Part shown: piece by piece, positions 8,883 to 16,788 of the stretch
Position numbering within the stretch: the stretch's first letter is position 1
How the letters are laid out: each line of letters opens with the position of its first letter
Source: Calothrix sp. FI2-JRJ7
GTDB lineage: Bacteria; Cyanobacteriota; Cyanobacteriia; Cyanobacteriales; Nostocaceae
Assembly (NCBI GenBank): GCA_019359675.1
Contig: JAHHGX010000065.1
Coordinates: 372,001 to 436,000, forward strand
Length of the DNA stretch: 64,000 nt
Direction of reading: 5' to 3'
The notes under the pieces: generated by a model
Seen by the model: the letters and a program-made list of their open reading frames with translations, nothing else
Told to the model about the DNA's origin: nothing
Database searches by the model: none
Program-made: the position numbers and the translations under genes

Positions 8883-8936
8883 GCGGTGGTTGACAGAAAT
8901 CAGCCATCGCATCTTGCTACACTTTTTTGGTAATCA
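8883..8936 (+). terminator. Hairpin terminator after the Crp-family gene
   Basis: GCGGTGGTTGA (8883-8893), loop CAGAAA, TCAGCCATCGC (8900-8910): an 11-bp stem with two G-T pairs. A T6 tract follows after about a dozen bases, so termination may be incomplete. Confidence 0.5.
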
Positions 8937-8965
8937 TAAGTAAATTCTCGTAGAGGAAAAAGACT

Positions 8966-9938
8966 ATGAGAAGCAGCTTAATAATCAAACCACTAGGTGT
9001 GAGTGAGAGAAAAATAATGACAAAGCTATTCTGGAACGTTATCAAGTTGGCGCCAGTTTTAGTTGCTGCAACATTCGTTGCTTCAAACAGCGCATTCGCA
9101 GCTGAAGCAAACGAAACATCAGTAGCTAAACTAGTAGAATCGAACAACATCGGACAAGTAACTTCAGTTTCACAGTTTTCTGATGTACAGCCTACCGATT
9201 CGGCTTTCCAAGCATTACAGTCTTTAGTAGAACGTTACGGATGTGTTGCAGGTTATCCCGGCGGCACATTTCGTGGTAACCGTGCATTGACTCGTTTTGA
9301 GTTTGCGGCTGGTGTAAATGCGTGCTTAGACCGTGTAAACGAATTGATTGCCACAGCCACCGCAGATTTAGTTAAGAAAGAAGATTTAAGTGCATGGAGA
9401 GCGCTTACAAGAAGAGTTCGCTGATGAACTCGCAACCCTACGTGGTCGTGTTGATGAACTCGACGCACGCACCACAAAAGCTAACTACAAATTCAATCCT
9501 CAAGTTGCTCTTGGTGGTTGGGTTGGTTATTCTAACGCTACCGCTGAAACCAACGCTTCTAGCACACTGACTGCGGCTCAACTTGCAACTGGTAACTTTG
9601 TTCGCAAAGGCGACAGCGCAGATATGTTCTACTGGGCTGCTAACTTCAAAGTCTTTGACTTCATCAAGGAAGGTAACTTGCTTGGTATTACCTTTGGTCA
9701 ATCTCCCAAAGTAACCGACAGTGACTTCGCACCTACACTTCGTTTAGTAAATGGTGTAGCAACAAAAACCGAGCAAAAAGATGCTGATACTTCTTACCAC
9801 TTAGAGGCTCTTTATCGTATGCAAATCAACGATAATGTTACAGTAGCTCCTAGCTTGTTGGTTATCTTCAACCCAGAACACAACAGCCTTAACAACACAA
9901 TCTACGTTGGTACTCTTCGTACCACCTTCTCTTTCTAA
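8966..9938 (+). pseudogene. Decayed SLH-OprB porin (frameshift plus large internal deletion)
   Basis: The first frame (8966 or better ATG 9017) gives a signal peptide (WNVIKLAPVLVAATFVASNSAFA) and an SLH domain nearly identical to the intact porin downstream (VTSVSQFSDVQPTDSAFQAL). At about 9390-9402 one extra base relative to the intact copy shifts the frame, and translation stops at 9424. The reading continues in the next frame as LQEEFADELATLRGRVDELDAR. It then jumps to the last ~150 residues of the barrel (VALGGWVGYSNATAE ... IYVGTLRTTFSF), so about 280 residues (840 bp) of barrel are missing. A terminator follows. An assembly error is possible but would not explain the deletion. Confidence 0.8.
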
Positions 9939-9996
9939 GATTTAATCAATCTTAGTCGTCTATGTTTCTCCAGTAATCCTCCAATAATTTAATCCC

Positions 9997-10028
9997 ACCC
10001 CCATTTCTATCCAGATGGGGGGTTCTTT
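9997..10028 (+). terminator. Rho-independent terminator of the porin relic
   Basis: ACCCCCAT (9997-10004) pairs with ATGGGGGGT (10015-10023) around a 10-base loop and is followed by TTCTTTT. Confidence 0.75.
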
Positions 10029-10029
10029 T

Positions 10030-10480
10030 GTACTAGTCTGTTCACAAGCTTCTCCCCCGTCATGAAACAGAGGCGCCATCTTTTATGTGGGGAATTTACC
10101 TTATTGACAAAATATAATTTATTCTTTATTTTGAGACAGGCGGTTTTTGGACAAGAAAGATTAAGACGCTATCCGGAGCTTTTTTGTGCCCAAATGTTTC
10201 TAAAATTTTATGTAAAAAATGTTACATATAAAAATCTTGATTCCATAACACTTCCACAACTATATAGGTACATTTTCAGCCTTCATAACCTTGCCTTAAC
10301 CTACTGGTAGGTCAAATCATGCCTAGTCGTGAACTGTCTTGACAACGGTAAAATACGGCATCTCAGAAATTTGACGAAATGTCAAGAGATTTATTCGTAA
10401 ATCCAATGCAAATAATTTAAATTAAATCTTTGTAGAAATGAGAAAAAACTCCCAGACATATGTAAAATAATTACGTAGGT
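10030..10480. other. Promoter/leader region of the intact porin
   Basis: 450 bases without a convincing gene; an 82-codon ORF here has no protein-like features. The last 20 bases (TAGGTGTGAGTGAGA) are shared with the start region of the decayed porin, showing that the two loci were duplicated with their translation-initiation region. Confidence 0.45.
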
Positions 10481-12247
10481 GTGAGTGAGAATACAAAGAT
10501 GCGAAAACTACTTTGGAACACGATTAAGTTAAGCCCAGTTGTTGTAGCTGCGGCATTTGCCACTGCAAACAGCGCTTTCGCAGGCGAAATGAATGATAAA
10601 GTGCCTTCGGTTAGCGAAATGGCACAGGCGCAAAAGACCGACAATATAGGTCAAGTAACATCAGTATCACAATTTTCAGACGTACAACCTACTGACTGGG
10701 CATTCCAAGCATTGCAGTCATTAGTAGAACGCTACGGTTGTATCGCAGGTTATCCCAACGGAACCTATCGTGGAAACCGCGCATTAACTCGTTATGAATT
10801 CGCAGCAGGTTTGAATGCTTGTTTAGACCGCGTAAACGAATTAATCGCAACTGCAACCGCTGACTTAGTTAGAAAAGAAGACTTAGCGACATTACAGCGC
10901 TTACAAGAAGAATTTAGTGCAGAACTAGCAACCCTACGCGGTCGCATTGACAACTTAGAAGTACGCACCGCTGAATTGGAAGCAAACCAGTTCTCGACAA
11001 CAACCAAGTTACTAGGGGAAGCAATCTTTAGCGTTTCCGATGCTTTTGGCGACGAAGCTGCAGTTGGTTCTCGTCAATTAGTTAATAACCCAAATGCTGC
11101 AAGAAGAGACTTGGATAGCAACACTACCTTCTCTGACCGGATTCGTTTGAACCTACTCAGTAGTTTCAGTGGTAAAGACCAGTTGCAAATTCGTTTGCAA
11201 GCAGGAAACGTTATTTCCAATAACAGTGCTGTTGCTGGTACAGGGTCTACAGGTACACAAATGACCCGTTTGGCATACGATGGTTTCAACGACAACTTCA
11301 ACAGTGTTGGTATTGATAAAATTAACTACGCTTTTAACCTGAGCGATGCTATTCGTATTAAGGTTGACGCTAACAATGGTGAGTTCTGGGAAAACATCAA
11401 TAACTTTAACCCAGACTTCGCGAGTTCTAGCCGTGGTTCGATTTCTCGCTATGGTCGTTTCAGCCCAATTTACCGCCAAGGTCAAGGTGGCGCCGGTGCT
11501 ACTATTGTCTTTAATCCTAGCGGATCAATTTCTCTGTCTGGTGGTTATTTAGCTGGTGGACGTACCAACACAGCAAACAACCCTAATGATAGAAATGGTC
11601 TTACAGATGGTAACTATGCTGCGCTTGCACAACTTTCTTTCCAACCTAGCAAACAACTAGGTATCGGTTTGACTTACGCTCACAGTTATCAAAATAATGC
11701 TGGTGGAGTTAATGTATTTGAATCTACAGGTAGCGATTTCGCAAGCGCACCTTTTGCTACTATTACTAACCCCGCCACTGGCGCTATTATTAATAACATT
11801 GCTACTTCTGCGAATCACTACGGCGCCCAAGTTAACTTCCGTCTAAGTGACAAAATTGCAATTGGTGGATGGTACGGTTTGGCTGATATCTCAGGTGAAA
11901 CAGATGTAAATAATAATAGATTAGATGCAACTGCTACATACTGGGCTGCAAACTTAGCACTTAGAGATTTTGGTAGCAAAGGTAGCTTACTAGGTGTTAC
12001 TTTTGGGCAACCTCCTAGAATTACAGGTAGCAATTTTAGAGGAACTGTAGCTGGTGGTGTAGGCAGCGCAACTGGTATACGTCAAAAAGACGAAGACACT
12101 TCTTACCATTTAGAAACTCTGTACAGATTACAACTCAATGACAACGTTTCGGTAACTCCTGCGCTGTTAGTAATCTTTAACCCAGAACATAACGACCGTA
12201 ACGATACCGTTTATATCGGTACATTACGTACAACCTTCACATTCTAA
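10481..12247 (+). CDS. SLH-domain OprB-type outer-membrane porin
   Basis: Intact 588-aa cyanobacterial porin. It has a signal peptide (residues ~10-34, TIKLSPVVVAAAFATANSAFA), an SLH domain that anchors to peptidoglycan-linked polymer (about 55-115, SVSQFSDVQPTDWAFQAL ... RGNRALTRYEFAAG), a short coiled coil (about 125-165, RLQEEFSAELATLRGRIDNLE), then a ~400-residue OprB/iron-uptake-porin beta-barrel that ends in a terminal Phe (TLRTTFTF), as outer-membrane assembly requires. Start may be GTG 10481 or ATG 10499; the ATG gives a more typical signal peptide (MRKLLWNTIKL). Such proteins are the bulk porins of cyanobacteria; the substrate cannot be read from sequence. Confidence 0.92.
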   Translation: MSENTKMRKLLWNTIKLSPVVVAAAFATANSAFAGEMNDKVPSVSEMAQAQKTDNIGQVTSVSQFSDVQPTDWAFQALQSLVERYGCIAGYPNGTYRGNRALTRYEFAAGLNACLDRVNELIATATADLVRKEDLATLQRLQEEFSAELATLRGRIDNLEVRTAELEANQFSTTTKLLGEAIFSVSDAFGDEAAVGSRQLVNNPNAARRDLDSNTTFSDRIRLNLLSSFSGKDQLQIRLQAGNVISNNSAVAGTGSTGTQMTRLAYDGFNDNFNSVGIDKINYAFNLSDAIRIKVDANNGEFWENINNFNPDFASSSRGSISRYGRFSPIYRQGQGGAGATIVFNPSGSISLSGGYLAGGRTNTANNPNDRNGLTDGNYAALAQLSFQPSKQLGIGLTYAHSYQNNAGGVNVFESTGSDFASAPFATITNPATGAIINNIATSANHYGAQVNFRLSDKIAIGGWYGLADISGETDVNNNRLDATATYWAANLALRDFGSKGSLLGVTFGQPPRITGSNFRGTVAGGVGSATGIRQKDEDTSYHLETLYRLQLNDNVSVTPALLVIFNPEHNDRNDTVYIGTLRTTFTF

Positions 12248-12260
12248 GAATATAAACATG

Positions 12261-12292
12261 TTGTAGAGACGTTACACGTAACGTCTCTACAA
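12261..12292. repeat. Palindrome of the GTAGAGACG...CGTCTCTAC family
   Basis: 15-bp perfect arms TTGTAGAGACGTTAC / GTAACGTCTCTACAA with two bases between. It sits 14 bases after the porin stop and may act as a transcription terminator or 3'-end protector. Confidence 0.7.
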
Positions 12293-12319
12293 ATATTGTA
12301 ATTTGATTGAATTTGCTGT

Positions 12320-12345
12320 AGCTCACCAGGTGGTGGGCTTTTTGT
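12320..12345 (+). terminator. Rho-independent terminator of the porin gene
   Basis: AGCTCACC (12320-12327), loop AGGT, GGTGGGCT (12332-12339), then TTTTTGTTT. One G-T pair in an 8-bp stem. Confidence 0.7.
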
Positions 12346-12375
12346 TTATATTTTTTTGTTGGGAGATTTTTTTGT

Positions 12376-12411
12376 TGGGTTCCGTTCCTCCACCCAACCT
12401 ACAGTTCATCG
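12376..12411. repeat. GTTGGGT...ACCCAAC dispersed hairpin
   Basis: TGTTGGGTT and ACCCAACCTACA arms around CCGTTCCTCC. A related hairpin GGTTGGGT-GTT-ACCCAACC is at 23933-23951. This resembles a repeat I remember as common in Nostocales genomes. Confidence 0.5.
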
Positions 12412-12653
12412 TCTGGTTTTTTTAAGTTGGTGGGTGGTCTATCATTACTCCAAGCCCACCAAACGCCACCGCACTGGCAATGGTAAAATTCTTGCCATTT
12501 ACGTTTATAATTTTCGGTAGTTACAGGCGCCCGTCGGTTAATCCAAACTTGTGTTGCTTCCAAACTACTCGAATGGCATGTGGGACAACAAAAATCGTAA
12601 GCATGAATTGCCTCATTTGTCCATTCAGGCGGAAAAAATGCAAAAGCTTCCAT
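12399..12653 (-). CDS. Small zinc-ribbon-like conserved hypothetical protein (84 aa)
   Basis: The sequence has two cysteine pairs, CCPTC (about residue 22) and CQCGG (about 60), separated by ~37 residues with many aromatic residues, consistent with a small zinc ribbon. The N terminus MEAFAFFPPEWTNEAIHAYDF has no signal peptide. The C-terminal tail (NLKKPDDEL) overlaps the dispersed GTTGGGT repeat, so the last residues may be repeat-derived. Function unknown. Confidence 0.65.
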   Translation of the reverse strand: MEAFAFFPPEWTNEAIHAYDFCCPTCHSSSLEATQVWINRRAPVTTENYKRKWQEFYHCQCGGVWWAWSNDRPPTNLKKPDDEL

Positions 12654-12833
12654 AGTATGTTGAATTAGAATTGAATTGATTTGATTTGATTTGTATGTGT
12701 ATGGGTTTGATTTTGAAGTTTTTGATGTGATATTTATTAATCAAGATTATTTGATTATGTAAAAAATATTACTGTAGTCCAATTATTCCACGCTCGTTGC
12801 TTGTTTTAATAATCACAATTTTATATCAAAAAT

Positions 12834-13433
12834 ATGGAGCAGAACATTGAGATTCGCCGCTTGTTGGAAATAATGCCAGCATCAAGCAGGATGACAGTAA
12901 AAATAATCAGCAAGCCGGAGCAAGCTAAAGTAATAGATGTGGCTTTGCCATTGCCTTGGAATTCTGATAGACCTATATATATTAACTTTGATTTGTGGCG
13001 CCGACTAACTAAACCCCAACGCGACATGTTGTTACTGCGAACGGTAAGTTGGTTAACAGGGGTAAAATGGTTTAAGCCTGATATCTATCAAGGTGTGGCA
13101 GTTGCTGGGTTATTAGGTGGGTTTGTAGAATTAGCACAACGAGATGTTGTAGGTATTATAGCTGCTGTGGGTTTAAGTTCAATGGCTGTATTACGAATAT
13201 GGCGCCTGAATAATGGACAAGACTCAGAAATTATAGCCGACACTGCGGCAATAAAAATCGCACAACGTCGAGATTATACCGAAACCCAAGCAGCAGAACA
13301 TTTATTAAATGCTATAGAAATAGTAGCAAAAATAGAAGGGCGCCAAGGTTTAAATTTTATCGAATTAATTCGTACTCAGAACTTGCGCGCAACTGCTGGA
13401 CTTTCTTCTATGGGTATTCCTAGGTCAAATTAA
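12834..13433 (+). CDS. DUF3318 domain-containing protein
   Basis: A 199-aa protein resembling the cyanobacterial DUF3318 family: an N-terminal soluble part (MEIRRLLEIMPASSRM-like, LPLPWNSDRPIYINFDLW), a hydrophobic central region at about 95-125 (GVAVAGLLGGFVELAQRDVVGIIAAVGLSSMAVLRIW) that may be one or two membrane helices, and a helical C-terminal domain (EIIADTAAIKIAQRRDYTETQAAEHLLNAIE). The RDMLLLR and DTAAIKIAQ segments faintly recall an M48-type helical scaffold but no HExxH is present. Function unknown. Confidence 0.75.
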   Translation: MEQNIEIRRLLEIMPASSRMTVKIISKPEQAKVIDVALPLPWNSDRPIYINFDLWRRLTKPQRDMLLLRTVSWLTGVKWFKPDIYQGVAVAGLLGGFVELAQRDVVGIIAAVGLSSMAVLRIWRLNNGQDSEIIADTAAIKIAQRRDYTETQAAEHLLNAIEIVAKIEGRQGLNFIELIRTQNLRATAGLSSMGIPRSN

Positions 13434-13565
13434 TCCCCCTACACATGCTACGGGAGCAAGGGTGGGGGAATAGAGTTTAAACGCGCGCCAGAAGTTAAAA
13501 AAGATATGAAAAAGGAAGTAGTGTGAGTTATAAAGTTTCTTTATCAAAGGGTACATCAAAACAAC

Positions 13566-14150
13566 TTAAGCAGACAAAATCTGTTGTGCCGTCAAATTAA
13601 AACTAGGAAGAGTAGAAGAAATAATTTTGGCGCCTGCAATAAACTCACTAACTTGATAAGTACTATTAAGCAAAGTTAAAATTAATACTTTTTTCTGTTT
13701 TAAATCTACTATCCAATATTCAGGAATACCTAAATTTTTATACTCCAGTAGCTTAGTATCATAATCGGTTTTTTTAGAGCCAGGACTAACTATTTCCACT
13801 ACAAGCAAAGGTGCAGTTCTAAAAACAGCAGCACGAGTCTTATCAGCTTTAATTACAGCCCACTGTGTATCAGTTAAGACTGTTAAATCAGGAGTACGAG
13901 AACGGTCTCTGCCAGTTTTGAGATTAATACCTATATATACTCCTACGTCACGCTTTACTTTCCAAGGTTGCTGTTGTTGAGAAATAGCAGTTTCAATACC
14001 CTTTGATAGTAAATCGATTACATCTGAGTGGTCACCTGTCGGTAGTGGAACCATGACTAATTCCCCATCAACAAGTTCATAACGGTTATCAGTTCCGTCA
14101 TCGTAAGTCAAATACTCCTCGAAGCTTAACTGTAAAGGTGTTTTGGTCAT
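13566..14150 (-). CDS. Uma2-family (DUF820) putative endonuclease
   Basis: A PD-(D/E)XK-like fold of the Uma2 family, very abundant in cyanobacteria and of uncertain function. Markers are the N-terminal LSFEEYLTYDDGTDNRYELVDGELV, the acidic RTPDLTVLTD, and PLLVVEIVSPGSKKTDYDTKLLEYKNLGIPEYWIVD with the E-x-S...K nuclease-like core. ATG 14150 (MTKTPLQL) is preferred over TTG 14165. It stands alone, convergent with the DUF3318 gene. Confidence 0.88.
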   Translation of the reverse strand: MTKTPLQLSFEEYLTYDDGTDNRYELVDGELVMVPLPTGDHSDVIDLLSKGIETAISQQQQPWKVKRDVGVYIGINLKTGRDRSRTPDLTVLTDTQWAVIKADKTRAAVFRTAPLLVVEIVSPGSKKTDYDTKLLEYKNLGIPEYWIVDLKQKKVLILTLLNSTYQVSEFIAGAKIISSTLPSFNLTAQQILSA

Positions 14151-14244
14151 AGTATTTTTCCACAACCTATGCTCTTGTTATTGAGTATATCGTTAAAAAC
14201 ACAGTAATGGATGGAAAGGGCTAAAGCCCTTACACGAGGTTTTT

Positions 14245-15804
14245 TCACATCTTACTAAATCCTCCTCCTCCGGGTGTTTCGATGATGAATATGTCTCCTG
14301 GTTGCATTTCAACTGTTCCGGTGCTGCCTAAATTTTCTTTGTTTCCGTTACTGCGTTGTATTGAGTTGCGTCCTAGTTGTCCGTTTTCGGCGCCTTTTAA
14401 ACCAAAGGTGGGAATTATTCTATGACTTGAAAGAATATTTGCTGTCATTGGTTCGAGAAATTTAATTTTACGAATTACTCCGTTTCCTCCTGAATGTTTG
14501 CCTTTGCCACCGCTATCAAAACGTATACCAAAACTTTCTACCATGACTGGATATCTAGTTTCTAATACTTCTGGGTCGGTTAAGCGGGAGTTTGTCATGT
14601 GCGTATGAACTGCGTCGGTTCCATCAAAGTCGGCACCTGCTCCTGAACCGCCGCAAATTGTTTCATAATATTGATAGCGTGCGTTTCCAAAGGTGAAGTT
14701 ATTCATTGTTCCTTGAGAAGCTGCCATTACTCCTAATGCACCATATAAAGCATCGACTATTGTTTGGGAGGTTTCGACGTTACCAGCTACTACTGCTGCT
14801 GGATATACAGGGTTAAGCATTGAGCTTTCGGGGATAATTATTTTCAAGGGGTTGAGACATCCAGCGTTGAGAGGAATGCTATCATCTACTAATGTTCTAA
14901 ATACATATAAAACAGCAGCTTGAGTTACAGCTTTAGGAGCATTAAAGTTTGTATTGAGTTGTTGAGATGTTCCAGTAAAATCTATTACAGCGCTACGATT
15001 TTCTTTATTAATAGTGACCGTAACTTTTATAACTGCATCGTCATCCATATGATACGTAAAGGCGCCGTCTTTTAGAACATCTATTGCGCGTCTGACTGCT
15101 TCTTCTGCATTATTTTGCACAAATTGCATGTAAGCTTGAACTGTTTCTAAGCTATATTGAGACACCATCTTTTGCAGTTCTTGAACTCCCCGTTCATTTG
15201 CAGCAATTTGTGCTTTTAGGTCTGCTATATTTTGGTCGGGGTTACGCGCTGGGTAACGATGGTTTGCCAAGGCTTCGCGTAATTGTGTTTCTTGGAAGTT
15301 TCCTTGTTCGACTAAGAGAAAATTATCAAATAATATTCCTTCTTCTTCGATTGTAGTACTGTTGGGTGGCATTGAGCCAGGAGTTATGCCTCCAATATCA
15401 GCTTGGTGTCCGCGCGATGCTACGTAAAATATTGGTGTGGCGCCGTTTTTTAAATTGGCATTTAAAAATACAGGTGTAATTGCTGTAACATCAGGAAGAT
15501 GTGTTCCTCCGTTGTAAGGGTTATTGGATAAATATACATTTCCTGGTTTAATAGTGTTTCCTTTGTCGTTGATTAAACAGCGAACGCTTTCACTCATGGA
15601 GCCTAAATGTACAGGAATATGAGGAGCGTTTGCTACTAATAAACCGGAAGTATCAAATATTGCACAGGAAAAATCTAATCTTTCTTTGATATTTACCGAA
15701 GTAGCTGTGTTTTGCAGCACTATTCCCATTTGTTCGGCAATAAATTGATACAGATTTTTGAAGATTTCTAAGCGTACTGGGTCAGGTTGTGATGTAGTAT
15801 TCAT
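14245..15804 (-). CDS. hyuB: Hydantoinase B/oxoprolinase family protein (HyuB)
   Basis: A 519-aa HyuB subunit. Visible marks are RLDFSCAIFDTSGLLVANAPHIPVHLG near residues 45-70, NNPYNGGTHLPDVTAITP, SRGHQADIGG, the Gly-rich GGSGAGADFDGTDAVHTHMTN and a C-terminal GTVEMQPGDIFIIETPGGGGFS. With HyuA it forms an ATP-dependent amidohydrolase acting on 5-oxoproline or hydantoin-type rings. It is normally next to or fused with HyuA; here a GNAT gene and a broken small gene lie between the two, all on the same strand. Confidence 0.9.
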   Translation of the reverse strand: MNTTSQPDPVRLEIFKNLYQFIAEQMGIVLQNTATSVNIKERLDFSCAIFDTSGLLVANAPHIPVHLGSMSESVRCLINDKGNTIKPGNVYLSNNPYNGGTHLPDVTAITPVFLNANLKNGATPIFYVASRGHQADIGGITPGSMPPNSTTIEEEGILFDNFLLVEQGNFQETQLREALANHRYPARNPDQNIADLKAQIAANERGVQELQKMVSQYSLETVQAYMQFVQNNAEEAVRRAIDVLKDGAFTYHMDDDAVIKVTVTINKENRSAVIDFTGTSQQLNTNFNAPKAVTQAAVLYVFRTLVDDSIPLNAGCLNPLKIIIPESSMLNPVYPAAVVAGNVETSQTIVDALYGALGVMAASQGTMNNFTFGNARYQYYETICGGSGAGADFDGTDAVHTHMTNSRLTDPEVLETRYPVMVESFGIRFDSGGKGKHSGGNGVIRKIKFLEPMTANILSSHRIIPTFGLKGAENGQLGRNSIQRSNGNKENLGSTGTVEMQPGDIFIIETPGGGGFSKM

Positions 15805-15843
15805 TGTTAAGTCCTAGGGCATAAAAAATTTGATGTTGGCGCC

Positions 15844-15911
15844 GAGAAACCCGATTTCTTTTCGTTTTATTTCAATATTGTTGTGCTTAGTGTAGAAGAA
15901 ACCGAGTTTCT
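15844..15911. repeat. Degenerate AAACCCGGTTTC-type inverted repeat overlapping a gene end
   Basis: AGAAACCCGATTTCT and AGAAACCGAGTTTCT lie about 40 bases apart. The second arm encodes the last residues of the GNAT protein (PETRFLLH), so the repeat has become part of its C terminus. Confidence 0.45.
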
Positions 15912-16381
15912 GGGGTTTCTATGATAAATTTTTCCATTGCGTAGTTTATAAATGTTTGTCCTCTTGCTTCTACTTGTTGTTCTTTAATAACTGAGAAGCC
16001 CATGCGTAGGAAAAAGGCTTTGGCTGTAATGCTTGCTTCGGTGTATAAGCGATTTATTTTTAGTTCATGGGCTTTTGTTTCTATGGCATTGTATATACTA
16101 CTACCAACACCCATGCGCTGATACTCTTTGTGACAGTAGAAACAATCTATATGACCGTTTGGTTCTAGTTCGCCAAACCCGGCAATTATTCCTTCATGAT
16201 CAGCAACAAAGGTAAACTTTGACGAACAAGCTTTTGCCCAGTTTCTAAAATGTATATTGTCCGGCGCCCATGCTTGTACTTGTTCAAGTGAGTAATCACG
16301 AATATTTACTTCACGAATTGTTTCATGAAATAAACACGCGATTTGTTCAGCATCATTTTCTTGGAATAAACGTATATCCAT
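15887..16381 (-). CDS. GNAT-family N-acetyltransferase
   Basis: A 164-aa single GNAT domain: MDIRLFQENDAEQIACLFHETI (beta1-alpha1), FVADHEGIIAGFGELEPNGHID (beta4), and the acetyl-CoA-binding motif A YCHKEYQRMGVGSSIYNAIE (Q/RxxGxG/A type), then LYTEASITAKAFFLRMGFSVI. ATG 16381 has GGAAGAG at good spacing and is preferred over TTG 16399. Acceptor substrate unknown. Its start overlaps the 3' end of the reading frame interrupted by a stop just upstream. Confidence 0.88.
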   Translation of the reverse strand: MDIRLFQENDAEQIACLFHETIREVNIRDYSLEQVQAWAPDNIHFRNWAKACSSKFTFVADHEGIIAGFGELEPNGHIDCFYCHKEYQRMGVGSSIYNAIETKAHELKINRLYTEASITAKAFFLRMGFSVIKEQQVEARGQTFINYAMEKFIIETPETRFLLH

Positions 16382-16718
16382 TTTCTCTTCCCCATTCAAT
16401 CCATGCTTGAGTCATTTGGTCGAGTCTGCCACGCTCTTCTTCCTTTACACGATTTGCACCTGTAATAGCAGTTAATGCTAAAAACCAATGTTAAGGTTCA
16501 CGCTCAAGTTCACGCATAATTAAAGGTACAATCGGTTGTCCCATTCCAATTATCCTTTGATACGCAGGATGCATTGACATTTTGGAAGTGACAGAGAGCA
16601 TTCCAGTTTCACGGCGCCATTGTTCAGCTAATTCCAAAAAAGTTGTTTCTATTTGTGTAGTTTCAATAACTGGATACTGATAAGCAAAGCGTAAGTATGA
16701 TTGAATTCGAGATTTCAT
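16353..16718 (-). pseudogene. Conserved small gene interrupted by an in-frame TAA
   Basis: The frame from ATG 16718 gives 75 residues (MKSRIQSYLRFAYQYPV ... PIVPLIMRELEREP) and then TAA at 16493-16491. The same frame continues sensibly for 45 codons: HWFLALTAITGANRVKEEER, then GRLDQMTQAWIEWGREN, to TGA at 16353. As I remember the cyanobacterial family, proteins with ELAEQWRRETGML...YQRIIGMGQP end with exactly such a PxHWFxALxAITG...W segment, so one codon (likely GAA or CAA) has mutated to TAA. It may be a young pseudogene or two expressed pieces. Function unknown. Confidence 0.72.
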
Positions 16719-16788
16719 AATTTACCATCTAGATTTGGACAGGGCATTCTTAAAGCCCATTCCACAATATTATGTTCACAAAATACTA

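Noticed and set aside
10062-10310. 82-codon ORF between the porin relic and the intact porin
   Set aside because: It overlaps a likely promoter region, has no ribosome-binding site or protein-like features, and begins inside a terminator neighbourhood.
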